Assembly (NCBI RefSeq): GCF_932294415.1
Contig: NC_065544.1
Location: 28,349,210 to 28,413,209, forward strand
From: Quercus robur
Taxonomy: Eukaryota; Streptophyta; Magnoliopsida; Fagales; Fagaceae
Reading direction: 5' to 3'
Length of the DNA stretch: 64,000 bases
A program made the position numbers and the translations under genes. Positions 44,259-54,500 of the stretch are shown here, one piece after another (position 1 is the first letter of the stretch; every line of letters starts with the position of its first letter). Below the pieces are notes generated by a model. It was not told the DNA's origin. It saw only the letters and a program-made list of their open reading frames with translations, and did not search any database.

Positions 44259-45195
44259 GGCGATTGTACTCTTCCTCAGGAATAGAGACTACTTTAGATG
44301 TTGGAGGAAGTGACTGTGAAGGTGGTTCTTGAACTTGAAAACTAGCTTGGTGAGCCAAGGGTTTACAATACAACTCCCAACAAAAGTCTACTGTATGATT
44401 CTCACAATGACAATAAGTGTACTTACGAAGACTACGTCCTTTACCACGACCCCCTTGTTCACTCCCACAACCCCCTTGGTCATGACCTCCACGGCCTCGA
44501 CCCCCACGACCTCGACTTCCACGACCACCTCTATTACTCCCCATATAAGTGGTAAACGCAGATTTATCACCAGAAGGTAATGCATCAGTATTGGAGGAAA
44601 AGAAAGGGTTAGTACTCGAATCAGATAATGTGGCCTGTCGAAGTCTACCAAAAACTTCACTCAATGAAGGGAGGTCTGGACTAGCTAAAATTTGTGATTT
44701 TACTAGATTCAAACTTTCAGGCAATCCAAAAAGGAAGTGAGCAACATGCATAGAATCTCGTTGTTTCTTCATAATTTTAATATCAGAGGAGATAGGTTGA
44801 TAAATATTGAGTTCTTCACATACACCCTTAAACTTGCTATGATAGTCTTCTAAAGACATATCACTCAAACTCAAGGAAAAATAATTTTGATGAAGATCAC
44901 AAATCCGCTTCAAATTGTTAACACCAGAGTAAAGTTCCTTGGCTTGTTCCCAAACAAGTTTAGCAGTTGGTAAGAAAACCAAACTACAACTGATCTTAGA
45001 CTTCATGCTATTCCACAAACAACTCCTAATTTGTGCATCTTCGGCTCTCCAATCAGCAAATTTAAGGTCTGTAGGTATAAGAGGTTCCTTAATCACGTAA
45101 TCAAACTTCTTTCTACTAAGAAGAAAGACTTCAACTGCCTGTGCCCACTGAGCATAATTACTACCATTTAGATGAATGGAGGTAATTGATAACAT
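44155..45195 (-). pseudogene. gag: copia gag
   Basis: A long open reverse-strand frame starts ATG 45195 with LNGSNYAQWAQAVEVFLLSR (the copia gag N-terminal L-N-G-x-N-Y-x-x-W). It continues IRSCLWNSMKSKISCSLVFL, TAKLVWEQAKELYSGVNNL and SLEDYHSKFKGVCEELNIY, then a GR-rich region (RGGRGSRGRGGRGRGG) that would bind RNA. The zinc knuckle is damaged: YTYCHCENHTVDFCW lacks the usual first Cys. A frame change near 44230 is needed to enter the protease. Gag would form the cytoplasmic particle. Confidence 0.9.
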
Positions 45196-45765
45196 ATCAG
45201 GCTAAAGAAATAAGCTGGACTAAATTAAAACAAACTCCAACCAATAACCAATGTACTTCAACCAATTAGCCACACCAACAGTAACTCATCTATCAAAGAA
45301 TCAACACCAAACTATTCCAAAAACAAGGCAGCAACAAATCCATACCAACACCCAACAAAAAAATGTCTAATCCACCACTAAACATCAACCTAAGGCTGTC
45401 TAAACAAATAAGCAAAGAACGTATTGAAGAAGAGAAGAAAATCAAACCATGGTTGAAACCCTCAATTGAAAAACTCCGGCGGTGGCGCTAGGGTGCAGGA
45501 GTAGCGGCACGAGGACTAGCGAGTAAGCTAGGATGGTCGCCAGAGGCGGGCGAGTAAAACCCTGCCTCTCTCGCGATCAGGTGACGTCGATCTGGTGTCG
45601 CGAGACCGGAGTGAGGGTCATCGACGCTAGACAACTCCTTCAACCACTAAATCAAGATCGTCGGATTCTCTATTAGGGTCGTCGGAGCTAGCGAGTAAGG
45701 ATATCGTTGCCGGCAACAACAATATCGATGGTTGGTGGTCGGAGGGTTAACGGCAGCGGCGGGTT
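45196..45765 (-). other. copia untranslated leader
   Basis: Lies between the primer-binding site and the gag ATG. The 5' part (about 45470-45765) is unusually GC-rich for this window, with many CGG/GGCG words and no sustained ORF; the 3' part is A/C-rich. Confidence 0.6.
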
Positions 45766-45781
45766 GGTGGCTCTGATACCA
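45766..45781 (-). promoter_or_regulatory. copia primer-binding site (tRNA-Met)
   Basis: Reverse strand TGGTATCAGAGCCACC directly abuts the inner end of the 5' LTR. Confidence 0.93.
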
Positions 45782-45894
45782 TGTTGTTGACTGTGAAAGT
45801 GTTTTAGGGTTTTAATTAGTCAACCCTAACACATAAAACATTATTTATATATAAAGTACATGATATTACTGTTTTGCCCCTATTACTCATAACA
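45782..45894 (-). repeat. 5' LTR of the copia element
   Basis: 113 bp, TGTTGTTGACTGTGAAAG to TACTCATAACA on the plus strand, followed by the target duplication ACAAG (45895-45899). Confidence 0.93.
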
Positions 45895-45899
45895 ACAAG

Positions 45900-47436
45900 G
45901 ATACAAAATTGATACAAAATTCTAATCATAAACAATTAAGACCAATCAAGACAAAGGGCATGAAAGAAAATTGATACAATTACGACAAGCATTTATGTTT
46001 TTCAACCAAAAAAAAAGAGCGCTGCATAATAGTATTATTAGATCTAATTGATTCATTTATTCCTTCTAAGATTCCTAGTAAATGCAATTACTTGTCTTTA
46101 ATTGCTTGTTGTCATCAGAATTTTCTTTTCCATCTCCTTTTAACATTATGTGGATGCTTCAATAAAGATACAAAAACTTGCTTTAAACAGCCCAAGCTCA
46201 AGTACTCAAACTTAAATCATGGGGAGTTTAATATCAATATAAGGTGCATTTGTAGTAGTTCTCTATGAATGCCCTTGAATCATATCAACATCACATCATC
46301 TTGAACACCATCACTATAACTTTATTAACTTCTTTAGTATAACTTCATTTTACTACTTTACGCACACAGCAAAAATAGATCCATCCTTACTAGCATCCAC
46401 ATAAATAAGAAACTTGTGGCCAAGCCAAATACGGACAGAGAAATTCAAACACCATATTTGATGCCCCAGGAAAGATCATCCAAAAAATATACAAAATTTT
46501 CAAAGAAATCCAGAATAATTGATGGACTACCATCTAACAAGTAACAATAAGGATCAAAACAATTCAAACTTAGTCCTATCAATAGAAAGCTACTGCCCTT
46601 CAATTAGTCACTCTTAACTAAGTCCCAAACAAGCAACTAACAAAGCAACAAGGTTAGCTACAAGTTTGAGAAAAATCCAAAAAAAGTGGTCTCTCTGGCC
46701 TATAGTTGCAGCATCTGGTTACAGTAGGGTCTCAACACAGACTTAAACATATCAGGTGAGGTAGAGGAATTTTTTTTTTTTTTTTTTTTGGTTGCTAATA
46801 TGTTATTTTGTTAAATTAACATCATAACAATTTCTTAAAAATTTGAGTTGTATCTAAAAAGAACTCAATTCTCAAAAGTTGTTCAAAATTTTTTTTTAAA
46901 ATAACAAATTATATTATCTAGGTGAAGGCCATATCCAAAACCAAATCCCTCTTAATAACAAACTAGATACCATTATACTTCAACTAATGTCAAACAGAAA
47001 TTCCAATAAATCCCAACAACCAAACAGAAATAGCTAACACAATTAATTGCTAACAGGAACGTAAAACAGGAATTCAAAACAAATTCTAAGAAACAATACC
47101 TAGAAATCCCCAAATCCCGTGCTGCTTTTCCTCGCTCACAATTTCTTCCAAACACAACAAAAATTCAACACTCCCATTCAACTTTCCTCGGCAATCAAAC
47201 TGAAAATAAAAAAACCAAATCAGTCACTAACAACACTTCAAAAAAGTAAAAATAAACAGATAGATAGAGCTTGAGACCGTAGCTTCAAATATTGAAATAA
47301 AAAGAGAGGAGGATATGGGTGACAGCGATTTTCCGGTAGGAGGGATGAGATTGAGGAAGTGCTGGGGATTTTGAGAGAGCATCGGGCAATAGTGAGGGGT
47401 ATTTTGTAAAGGAAGAGAGAGACACGAAAGGGTGGA
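45900..47436. other. Spacer
   Basis: A/T- and C-rich DNA without a sustained ORF on either strand; a T-run at about 46770. No paired repeats found. Confidence 0.45.
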
Positions 47437-47935
47437 ATTTTTTTTTAAAATAACAATAAATATTAAACTATTTAGTTAATTGTCATATTTCAAAACAATT
47501 TTGAAAAATAACATCTCGAGTATCTAAAACTCGAGTTCCAGATGGAACTCGAGTTTTTAAGTCTCGATTTGGAGAAAAAAAATTGCGCTGAAAATCGAGT
47601 TTTAGAGACTCGATTTTCATAAATTGCAAAAAACGCCGCTATAGGTCTATAAAACGTCACTATAGGGCTTAAAAACGCCACTATAGGACTCCTTAAACCT
47701 GTACTTATAAAAAAAAATTTTTGCAGGAAAACGTCGCTATAGGGTTTTAAAACGTCACTGTAAGTCTTAAAAACGCCACTATAGGTTAAATTTTTTTTGC
47801 ATAAAACTCGAGTTTTAAAGACTCGAGATCTAAAGCGAGTCTTTAAGACTCGAGTTCTAATATGGATCTCGAGTTTCAAAAACTCGAGATGTTAGTTTTC
47901 TAAATTGTTTGAAAACGTGCCTAACTAACTAATTT
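47437..47935 (-). mobile_element. Mutator-type MITE with CTCGAG core and GGCGTTTT repeats (copy 2)
   Basis: The left arm (about 47437-47540, GGAATTTTTTTTTAAAATAA) matches the reverse complement of the right arm of the 9.4-9.8 kb copy. A shorter right arm (about 47880-47935) is the inverted partner through CATCTCGAG and TTAGTTA, so the right terminus is truncated. The centre holds CTCGAG words in direct and inverted pairs and six units of a repeat of about 24 bases (reverse complement of CTATAGTGGCGTTTTTAAG), again in two blocks of three. Confidence 0.7.
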
Positions 47936-49033
47936 GAATGGTTGAAGGAAGCTGATTTGCACAATACCTCCGAAAGGGTGCACCGGTGAGTTTCCATTGA
48001 AAGATACGAGACTGAGAAAAAATATTGATAATTTTTTCAATTCTCAAGATAATTTTTCCAAAAATAGACGGGTGCATTAACTGGACCTAATAAAAAAAAT
48101 TATTCAAGCTGTGGTAAATAAAAGTAAGAGTATGTTGAAATTTGGTTACGGTGAAAACGGGAAAGATAAAAAATATTGAGGGGTTCTATCAAAATATTGA
48201 GAGTTAGATGTCAAATTTTGTTGGTTTAGAAATAGGTTTAGGATTTAATAAATGAGAATAATTAATGAGATTCTAATAAAAATATTTGTAATAATGAGAG
48301 TTTTTTTTTAACGGTTGGATCTATTTAAATCTAATGGTTTAAAAAAGTTATAACTTTAAAGAGTTACATCAGGTATAACTTGAACTCTTCTCTCTACGTT
48401 TCTCTCTCTCTCTACATTCTAAACCTATGTTTCTCTCTCTCTCTATCTCCTCCTCCATTGCTCCTTCACCATTGGATGCCTGAGCTTGAGTGCCAGGAAG
48501 AGGTTGCTTTGGCAGTCAAGGTCTTGAATTTTTGCTTCCATTGTACTTTCTATTTCACATTCTCATTTGGGTTGCTTTTAGATTTTCACTTTTTGGGTTT
48601 ATGATTGGTCACTCTCTCACTCACAATTGAAATAGTCATTGCTGGTCTTCTGGATGGGGAATTTACTTCGTATGATATGCAAACAAGTAATTTTTTGTGA
48701 CTAAGTATATTAAGAAGAGCAATAAATGGGATGTCCTAGAAGTGTTTGATAAAATTCTTTAAAGAAAATATCTGCTCTTGGGAACTTCTAATATGCTTTG
48801 ATTTGATGATTGTAGAGAATTATTTTACTTTCCTGTAAAATGGAGGCTTCATAGAAAAAAGCAATCTGAACTATGTCCACTGAAAGAGGTCCTTTTAGTG
48901 GTCATTTCTATTATTGTGACTAGGTCATAACTCTGTTATGGACTTGCTTGAGAGTAGAAATGGAATTTGATACCAACCCATTTACTGCTCTATATATAGA
49001 GAAAGGAAAATATGGTGAAAAATGACATTTTTC
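47936..49033. other. Spacer
   Basis: A/T-rich DNA with a CT microsatellite near 48400-48450. A short open stretch after it (48380-48604) looks like chance reading of pyrimidine-rich sequence. Confidence 0.4.
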
Positions 49034-49666
49034 ACTGTTTAGTTAAAGAGAGAAAACAAAGGAAATAGAAAATAGGGAAAAAAAATTTCCTTCTTGGCTC
49101 ACTTTTTTTTTTTATTCTCCAAGCACTTTACACAAATACACTCAATTTAAGTTGCATTTTTTTCTTCTTCTCTCTTTCCTGTACAGCAACATAGCCCCTC
49201 TTGTCCCCCCCACCTTTTTGGCAACATTGCCCCTTTTTTGTCTTTTTCTAGGCAATCATGTTGCCCGTTGTCACTTTTTTTCTCTTTTTTTTTTCTTGGG
49301 CATTAACATTGCCTCTTTTTTTATCTAATTTTTTTTTTCTTTTGATTTTTTAAGGCTTGGGCGTGATAGTTTATTTTTATTTTTACTAGATGTGATTTTT
49401 TTTTTGGAACATGTTTTTTATTTTTATTTTAGGTGGTTGCTCTTTTTTGTGTGGTTATTTGTCATTTTTTTTTTTTAATTTGGCATAATTCTTTAATAAG
49501 GGTATATAAGTAAATTTATTCAAACTCATTTTTTCCGTCCCTCCACTTTTCCACTCCCAACCAAACAAAAAGGAGAGAAAATAAAATCTATTCTATCATC
49601 CTACTTTTCCATCCTTCCACAATTTTCTATCCTCTCACTTTTCTACCTCTCCAACCAAACGGACCC
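49034..49666. mobile_element. MITE related to the one at 33.3-34.0 kb
   Basis: The right end CTCCAACCAAACGGACCC is the reverse complement of the left end of the 33.3-kb element. Similarity continues for about 170 bases inward. The left end (CTGTTTAGTTAAAGAGAG, with AGAAAATAGGGA) is a weak inverted partner. The interior is T-rich with repeated words (AACATTGCC/AACATAGCC) and no ORF. Confidence 0.6.
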
Positions 49667-50070
49667 TAAAACTATGAATAATATCAAAAAATGTAATAGA
49701 GCCTATGAAAAACTACAAAAATAAAATAAATAGTGAAATAAATTGGCTAAAAATAATTTTTGTCAAACACACGCTTAGATGGAGAGAGAAGAGTAAGGGA
49801 TTGGGATTTACATTTACCAAACTTGAGTAAGTGGTCGTGCTTTATTGGCGGAGAATCATTTCAGCATTCTTTCTATAACCTAATAATTTCTTCCATGAGG
49901 GGTTGGAGTAGTTTTCTAATTTCCTTTAGCAAAGGGTAAATAGTAAATACTAATGTTAACTGTTAAGTGACACTCACTCAACTTGCCACAGGCAAATTCA
50001 TCCAATTAAATTACGCCACATGGACTATGTAATTAAATAATTTTTAAAACTTCTAAAATTTTTAAAATAA
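49667..50070. other. AT-rich spacer
   Basis: Nothing gene-like or repetitive seen between the MITE and the Helitron-like terminus. Confidence 0.4.
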
Positions 50071-50098
50071 TTAGTTAGTTGTCCGTGTGATGCACGGA
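50071..50098 (-). mobile_element. Helitron-like 3' terminus, reverse strand
   Basis: On the reverse strand the sequence reads CCGTGCATCACACGG (a 5-bp-stem hairpin) and then a CTAACTAA end followed by T. The hairpin shares CCGTGCATC-CACG with that of the Helitron ending at 8399. No matching 5' TC end was found to its right, where the caulimovirid cluster begins. Confidence 0.4.
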
Positions 50099-50159
50099 TA
50101 ATGTTGTAATGTTTTATGTGAATTTGTTTTTGGAAAATATTATACATTTATTGTAGCAT

Positions 50160-50236
50160 ATTTATTATAAAACCTTGTTAGTAATGAGTTTATGACAGAG
50201 TCCCAGACAGTACTACTCATAAATAATAAAACTTTT
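50160..50236 (+). repeat. Inverted fragment of the caulimovirid upstream region, fused to unit A
   Basis: The plus strand here carries TGACAGAGTCCCAGACAGTA and then AATAGTAAAACTTTTA-like sequence. That matches the viral-sense (minus) strand of the unit B upstream region at about 52145-52195. Unit A itself is on the minus strand, so this piece is inverted relative to the ORF it is fused to. It marks a rearrangement breakpoint at about 50236. Confidence 0.65.
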
Positions 50237-51141
50237 ATTGCACTATCACTATTTGCTTTTTCTTTTAAATTACCATTATTATTGTTTTTCCTAACTTTGT
50301 TGACTTTTCCTATCTCATCCTTTGTATCAAGTTTCCTACGTAGAGATTCTTTAAAAGCACTATTTTCTTTTAGCATGTCTTTTCTTATAACTTTCCCCAC
50401 ATCTTCTTTTGTCTTTAACTTTCTACATAGTTTTTCACTATTCTGTCTTTCAAACATTTCTTTAATCTCTTTTACCATTCCTTTTTTTACCATTTCTTTA
50501 TCTTTAATATTATTAATATTTTTTCTTTTCTTTTCTTCATGCATAATTCCTATAAGACTAGTTTCTCTCTTTGGTTCGTCCTTTTCTTTGTCTTTATAAG
50601 TTATAGATATAGCTCTGTCAGTTACTTTTGAATTTGTTAAACTATTATTATCATTATCTATTAAGCCATCTTTTCCGCTGTCTATCATATTCATTGATAT
50701 GTCGGTAATTGTCAAATTATCCTTTTGTCTATTATGCCAATTATTTGTCATAGTTTTTGTTAAAGGTAATCTATGATGGGGTTCAAATTCTTTTTCTTTT
50801 TCTAAAGTTGAATTTAAAGCTTTCATTCTTTCATAGAGGTCCAAAAAACTATCATTTTTCTTTTCAACTTTAGTATATGTAGCGGATCTGTCAATATTTT
50901 CTAAAGATTCTAATTTTCTATTAATTCTATCTAAAAAATTATTATTGTGTTAATTAGTCTGTCGGTTGATTTTATCTCCTGTTAAAGTACTCCAATTATT
51001 TATGTTACAATTATATTTATAATCATCCATATCACTGTCATAATAAGAATTTGTTTCATAATCCATATCACTATTTGACCAATTATAATCTATATCTTTC
51101 ATGCTATAACCTTCATCATAATCTATATCATCATAGTTCAT
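50237..51141 (-). pseudogene. Caulimovirid unit A: leader peptide plus lysine-rich ORF
   Basis: An acidic Tyr/Asp-rich leader (ATG 51141; DIDYDEGYSM, NWSTLTGDKINRQT) meets a TAA at 50950-50952. After this the same frame continues (FLDRINRKLESLENIDRS, FLDLYERMKALNSTLEKEKE) into a long Lys/Glu/Asn-rich region (TSLIGIMHEEKKRKNINNI, MVKEIKEMFERQNSEKLC). It is predicted helical and coiled-coil-like. The body closely follows units B and C. It lies where unit D carries the movement protein. The ORF is cut at about 50237 by the inverted fragment. The lysine-rich domain is not one I recognise; nucleic-acid binding would be a guess from charge. Confidence 0.7.
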
Positions 51142-52047
51142 GCTTCAAATTAGTGTGTGCCTAACCTAAGTGTGAACAAGCAAACAGATGATGAACTCAT
51201 AAACGTATTTATTCTATTTCCGAGCAATTAATAATTACTAGCGGAACTATTACTAATCATTGGTTTCCTTGTTACCGAGACCACCTCCTCGGGAAACTCC
51301 ATTGTGGGACCACCCAAACACACGCCTATCCGTCGGCTAACAACAAAGGGGTTGACCAACGTGAAACTATGGTTTGCCAACGAGTCTTTAGGCTGACCAA
51401 CGCTAACAAGGAGCAAGTAGTGGCTATGCAGTAATAAAATTCCTAGTAACTTCTTAATTGCAAAGAAATAAAACTCATACATATACCAACCATGGCTCTG
51501 ATACATACCATTAACTACCCAGGAGAGAGCACACAAGTAATATAGAAGCATAAACAATGATAAAATAGATAATGAAGAAGAAGATAGAAGCATAAACAAT
51601 GATAAAATAGATAATGAAGAAGAAGATAGAAGCATAAACAATGATAAAATAGATAATGAAGAAGAAGATAGCAAAATAGATATAGTCAAAATAAATTAAA
51701 ACAGAGTGTGGAATATGACAACAGAAACTAGTAAAATCTTACTTGAATAAAACTTCTGTCTTTGATTAAACTTGAAAACAAACTGTCTTTGGTACAAGCT
51801 TGAAAATAAAATATTGTCTGAAGAGTTACAAGATTACAAAGTAAAATCTGTAAAGGGTTACAAGATTATATCTGTCTAGAAGGGATGGGTTACAGGATTA
51901 CAAGAGAGAAAGGATTACAAGAGTCTTTCTGAGGGAGAGGGAGAGCTATCTTAGACCTAAGCGTTGAACCTGAGAATTGAACCTTAGAAATTGTGACTTG
52001 GAAACTGGACCTAAAGATTGGACATGTCTTCTGTCTTCGGAGTCTGT
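51142..52047 (-). promoter_or_regulatory. Transcribed leader of unit A with primer-binding site
   Basis: Between the TATA box at 52048-52056 and the leader ATG at 51141 lies about 900 bases of leader, matching 62.2-63.0 kb ahead of unit C. A tRNA-Met site is at 51490-51510 (reverse strand TGGTATGTATCAGAGCC), carrying a GTAT duplication. Repeated CTTGTAATC and CTTGTAACCC words lie downstream of the TATA box. A 42-bp unit is repeated three times at 51544-51669. Confidence 0.7.
51544..51669 (-). repeat. 42-bp minisatellite, three copies
   Basis: The unit AGAAGCATAAACAATGATAA plus the next 22 bases is repeated three times without visible change. Unit C has a single copy at the matching place (about 62570-62615), so this is a local expansion. 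Confidence 0.9.
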
Positions 52048-52449
52048 CCTTTTATAGAAGAGGTGAACCATGGTAAGTCTTTAAAAGTAACCTGAGTTAA
52101 GTAAAATGAACCCAAGTTAATCTGTCGGTAGAATCTTTTAGAATTCTAAACAGTAAAAGTTTTACTATTCAAGAATAGTACTGTCTGGGACTCTGTCAGG
52201 GAACGCACGCTAGTGAACAGTAGTGACTTAAAATCTGTTTGCATTTGTCTGGACTGTAATGGATCTGTCTTGAAGCTATTCATGCATGTTGGTGAATAGT
52301 GATCTGTCTCTAGTGAATAGTGATCTGTCTCTAGTGAATAGTGATCTATCTCTAGTGAATAGTGATCTGTCACCAGTGAATAGTGATCTGTCGTTGTTGT
52401 CTATTCAGGAGAGCATTCTATCTGTCTGTGCATTCTGTCTATCTGTCTA
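52048..52449 (-). promoter_or_regulatory. Caulimovirid promoter between units B and A, with 21-bp repeats
   Basis: The reverse strand has TATAAAAGG (52056 down to 52048). Upstream (52291-52394) are five copies of a 21-bp unit, AGTGAATAGTGATCTGTCTCT on the plus strand, so CACTATTCAC recurs in viral sense 240-340 bases before the TATA box. Further CTGTTCAC/CTATTC words are at about 52165 and 52215. By position this is the pregenomic promoter with a repeat enhancer; activity is inferred only from the layout. Confidence 0.65.
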
Positions 52450-54120
52450 TCAATATGTATCCGCGTAGTTATCATAATCTAGCGAATCAGAGTTGTCCTC
52501 ATACTGCTCATGCTCGTGGATCACTCCATAACTATTACATAAAGCGCAGTATGAAATAAAAAGGTAGATAGGAACACGATCCTTTGCTGTCTTTAGTCTG
52601 GGATCCTTAACAATCCTTCTTTGCTCAATAAGCCTTCTTGCTGAAGGTCTTGGACCATACACGACTATCCTGTTGGTGTAGCCATATAAGTGGAAGCTTC
52701 TGTCTAATTCTTTTTGTACTTCATAAATCTTGTTACTCATGAAATTAGACCATTCTTGAGCTAGAGCACTTGGATCATCAAGTGATAAATAAGTATCTCC
52801 TGTATACCATTGTATTCAGGGATACAACCCCAATCATGGATAAGGACTAAAATGTGTGCTGGCTGAGCTTCCATATAATAGCTATTGTCCCAGGCTGGAA
52901 GAGTACTCCAGATTACTATCTTCATATAATTAAGTCCTCCAATCTATGCGGCTGCTTCTTGGATAACATTGGGAAATAAACTAATCTGATTTGTAGAAGT
53001 TATGGTTAATTTGCTGATAAACCCTACTTCTAGCATTTCAAATAACCATAAAGGATCACAAATTATTGGATCTTCTGTCTTTGTATTGATAAGTAATCCT
53101 GGATAGGGATTGTATCTATCTCCTAGTCCTTCATAAACTCTGTCTGCGTCTCCAAAACTTTCATGCCATTTAGCTTTATGAGATAGCCATGTATCATTTG
53201 TCATATCTTCTGTTATGATAAATGCTGTAGAAACTAATGCCTTAAAAAGATGCATCCATTTGTCATAAGAACTTGTTAGGGCTTTATGAGTTAATATTTT
53301 CTGTTGGATTTCAGGAAGTAAAGTTCTAATGGCAAGTCTCGTATTTTGCTAAATCTTAGGGTGGAGCTTTGAAAAGCTTGTTCCTATAAGATAGCTTTTT
53401 AGAGACTGTGATTCTGTCATTATGGAGCTTGAATCTCATCCTCCTTGCCAGGGAGTTGACAACTAAGTGCTTCAATAACTGCACCAGTGTTAACAAGATG
53501 TAATTCCAAAGCCTGAAGGATCTTTTGGAATAAGGGTTTCTGTCTGAGGGTAAAGGGTGCTTGTAAATTATCAAGAAGTAGCTTAGTATGAAGAGGAAGG
53601 TCTGTAAATTCTCCGTCCTGAAACATAAGATCAGTGTAGAGCACTTTTTGCAGAATTATACTTTTTTCACCACATGAATACATTACCTCTGCTAGCAACG
53701 TATCCTGAAGGGATATTGTCTCTATCGAGACGCCTTCATGCATATTCGAAATTTTTACTGAAGGTTTTCGGATATCTCTGGGTTGCACCGCTAGTGCCTT
53801 GCCCTTGTCTTTTTGAGAGGATCTTTTATTCATAATAGTCTGCAAATGGGTTTTGGGAAAAGGATTACGTCTTGAAAAATGATCTTGAAAATAAATATTT
53901 TCTTGCAAAGCTTCTATAAAATTTATTTTAAAAACTTTTTTGTCAATATCCTTTTGTAAAGTCATTTCAAAATGTTTTATAAGAAAAGCAAGAAAAGCAT
54001 TTATAAAACAAACTTTTCTTTGTACACTTTTGTGCTCTTGCTAAGTAGCAATGGTATTAGAGTAGTCATGATAAAGTCTGTCAAAGTAAGTGAGATTCAG
54101 AATATTTCTAAAATCTAGTA
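52450..54120 (-). pseudogene. Caulimovirid unit B: C-terminal polyprotein region
   Basis: Several reverse-strand pieces in changing frames make up one region of about 500 residues. Visible blocks are FIEALQENIYFQDHFSRRNP, LHTKLLLDNLQAPFTLRQKP, LLPEIQQKILTHKALTSSYD, ITEDMTNDTWLSHKAKWHES, YEGLGDRYNPYPGLL, IICDPLWLFEMLEVGFISKL, LYGYTNRIVVYGPRPSARRL and LFISYCALCNSYGVIHEHEQ. I recall proteins with these blocks, of unknown function, at the end of plant endogenous pararetrovirus polyproteins. Stops or shifts near 54025, 53420, 52945 and 52760 kill it. It is followed by the promoter, as at a caulimovirid genome end. Unit D keeps only a small piece of the same region (61666-61780). Confidence 0.65.
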
Positions 54121-54125
54121 TGATT

Positions 54126-54479
54126 CTATCCATATATGTCTACTATATATCTCATCTTGTGAGAATATGTGAAATAAAATTTCTTCGTAAAGTCTTTTAT
54201 TAATAGGAAATCTATCAGGGGGTTATAATTAATTCTGTCTGTTGGGAAATTAAATCTGTCATTATTCAAGAAATTACCACAATTAATGTTTTGTGTAATG
54301 ATCAATAAAGGAGAGCCTGTCAAAGATTCTTTTATTAAAATATCTGTTATATGAATGTTTAAAGATACTATAAAGGGTGTAAATATGTCATTTATTATAA
54401 TTTTGTTTGGTGCTTCTATCATACTGTCAGTCCATACACTGTTAGTCCATGCATATTGATTACAAAAGATTGTATTCAT
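54126..54479 (-). pseudogene. Unit B: ORF in the place of the reverse transcriptase
   Basis: This reverse-strand reading frame of about 118 residues sits between protease and C-terminal region, where a caulimovirid has reverse transcriptase and RNase H (normally some 500 residues or more). A weak local likeness to the caulimovirid RT core is seen: EAPNKIIINDIFTPF resembles the N-A-P-S-x-F-Q-x-I-M-N-D-I-F segment, and HITDILI sits where Y-I-D-D-V-L-I would be. The rest does not match, and the catalytic Asp pair would be Thr-Asp. It could be a heavily decayed RT fragment or unrelated sequence. RNase H is absent. Confidence 0.3.
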
Positions 54480-54500
54480 ATTTTCTTCTTTTATGCCTTT

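Larger units (their letters stand above)
36329..45894 (-). mobile_element. Full-length Ty1/copia retrotransposon with a nested LINE
   Basis: Two 113-bp LTRs (36329-36441 and 45782-45894) lie in the same orientation, differ at about seven positions by eye, and are flanked by the perfect 5-bp target duplication ACAAG (36324-36328 and 45895-45899). On the reverse strand the order is 5' LTR, tRNA-Met primer site, gag, protease, integrase, reverse transcriptase, RNase H, purine tract, 3' LTR, which is copia order. Without the 4.6-kb LINE in integrase the element is about 4.9 kb. LTRs this short fit the Ale/Retrofit-like copia lineages, which is an inference. Confidence 0.95.

Noticed and set aside
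44329..44660. Thr-rich and Val-rich frames opposite copia gag
   Set aside because: Shadows of the GR-rich region of gag on the other strand and frame.
48380..48604. Open frame that looks like a signal peptide
   Set aside because: Driven by a CT microsatellite; no downstream exon or promoter evidence.
50192..50599. Ser/Phe-rich open frames opposite the lysine-rich ORFs (also 55871-56305 and 63556-63954)
   Set aside because: These are antisense shadows: AAA/GAA-rich coding on one strand gives TTT/TTC-rich open frames on the other.
52146..52373. Open frame with repeated DHYSLET units
   Set aside because: It is a reading of the 21-bp promoter array; no homology expected and it lies between genome end and TATA box.
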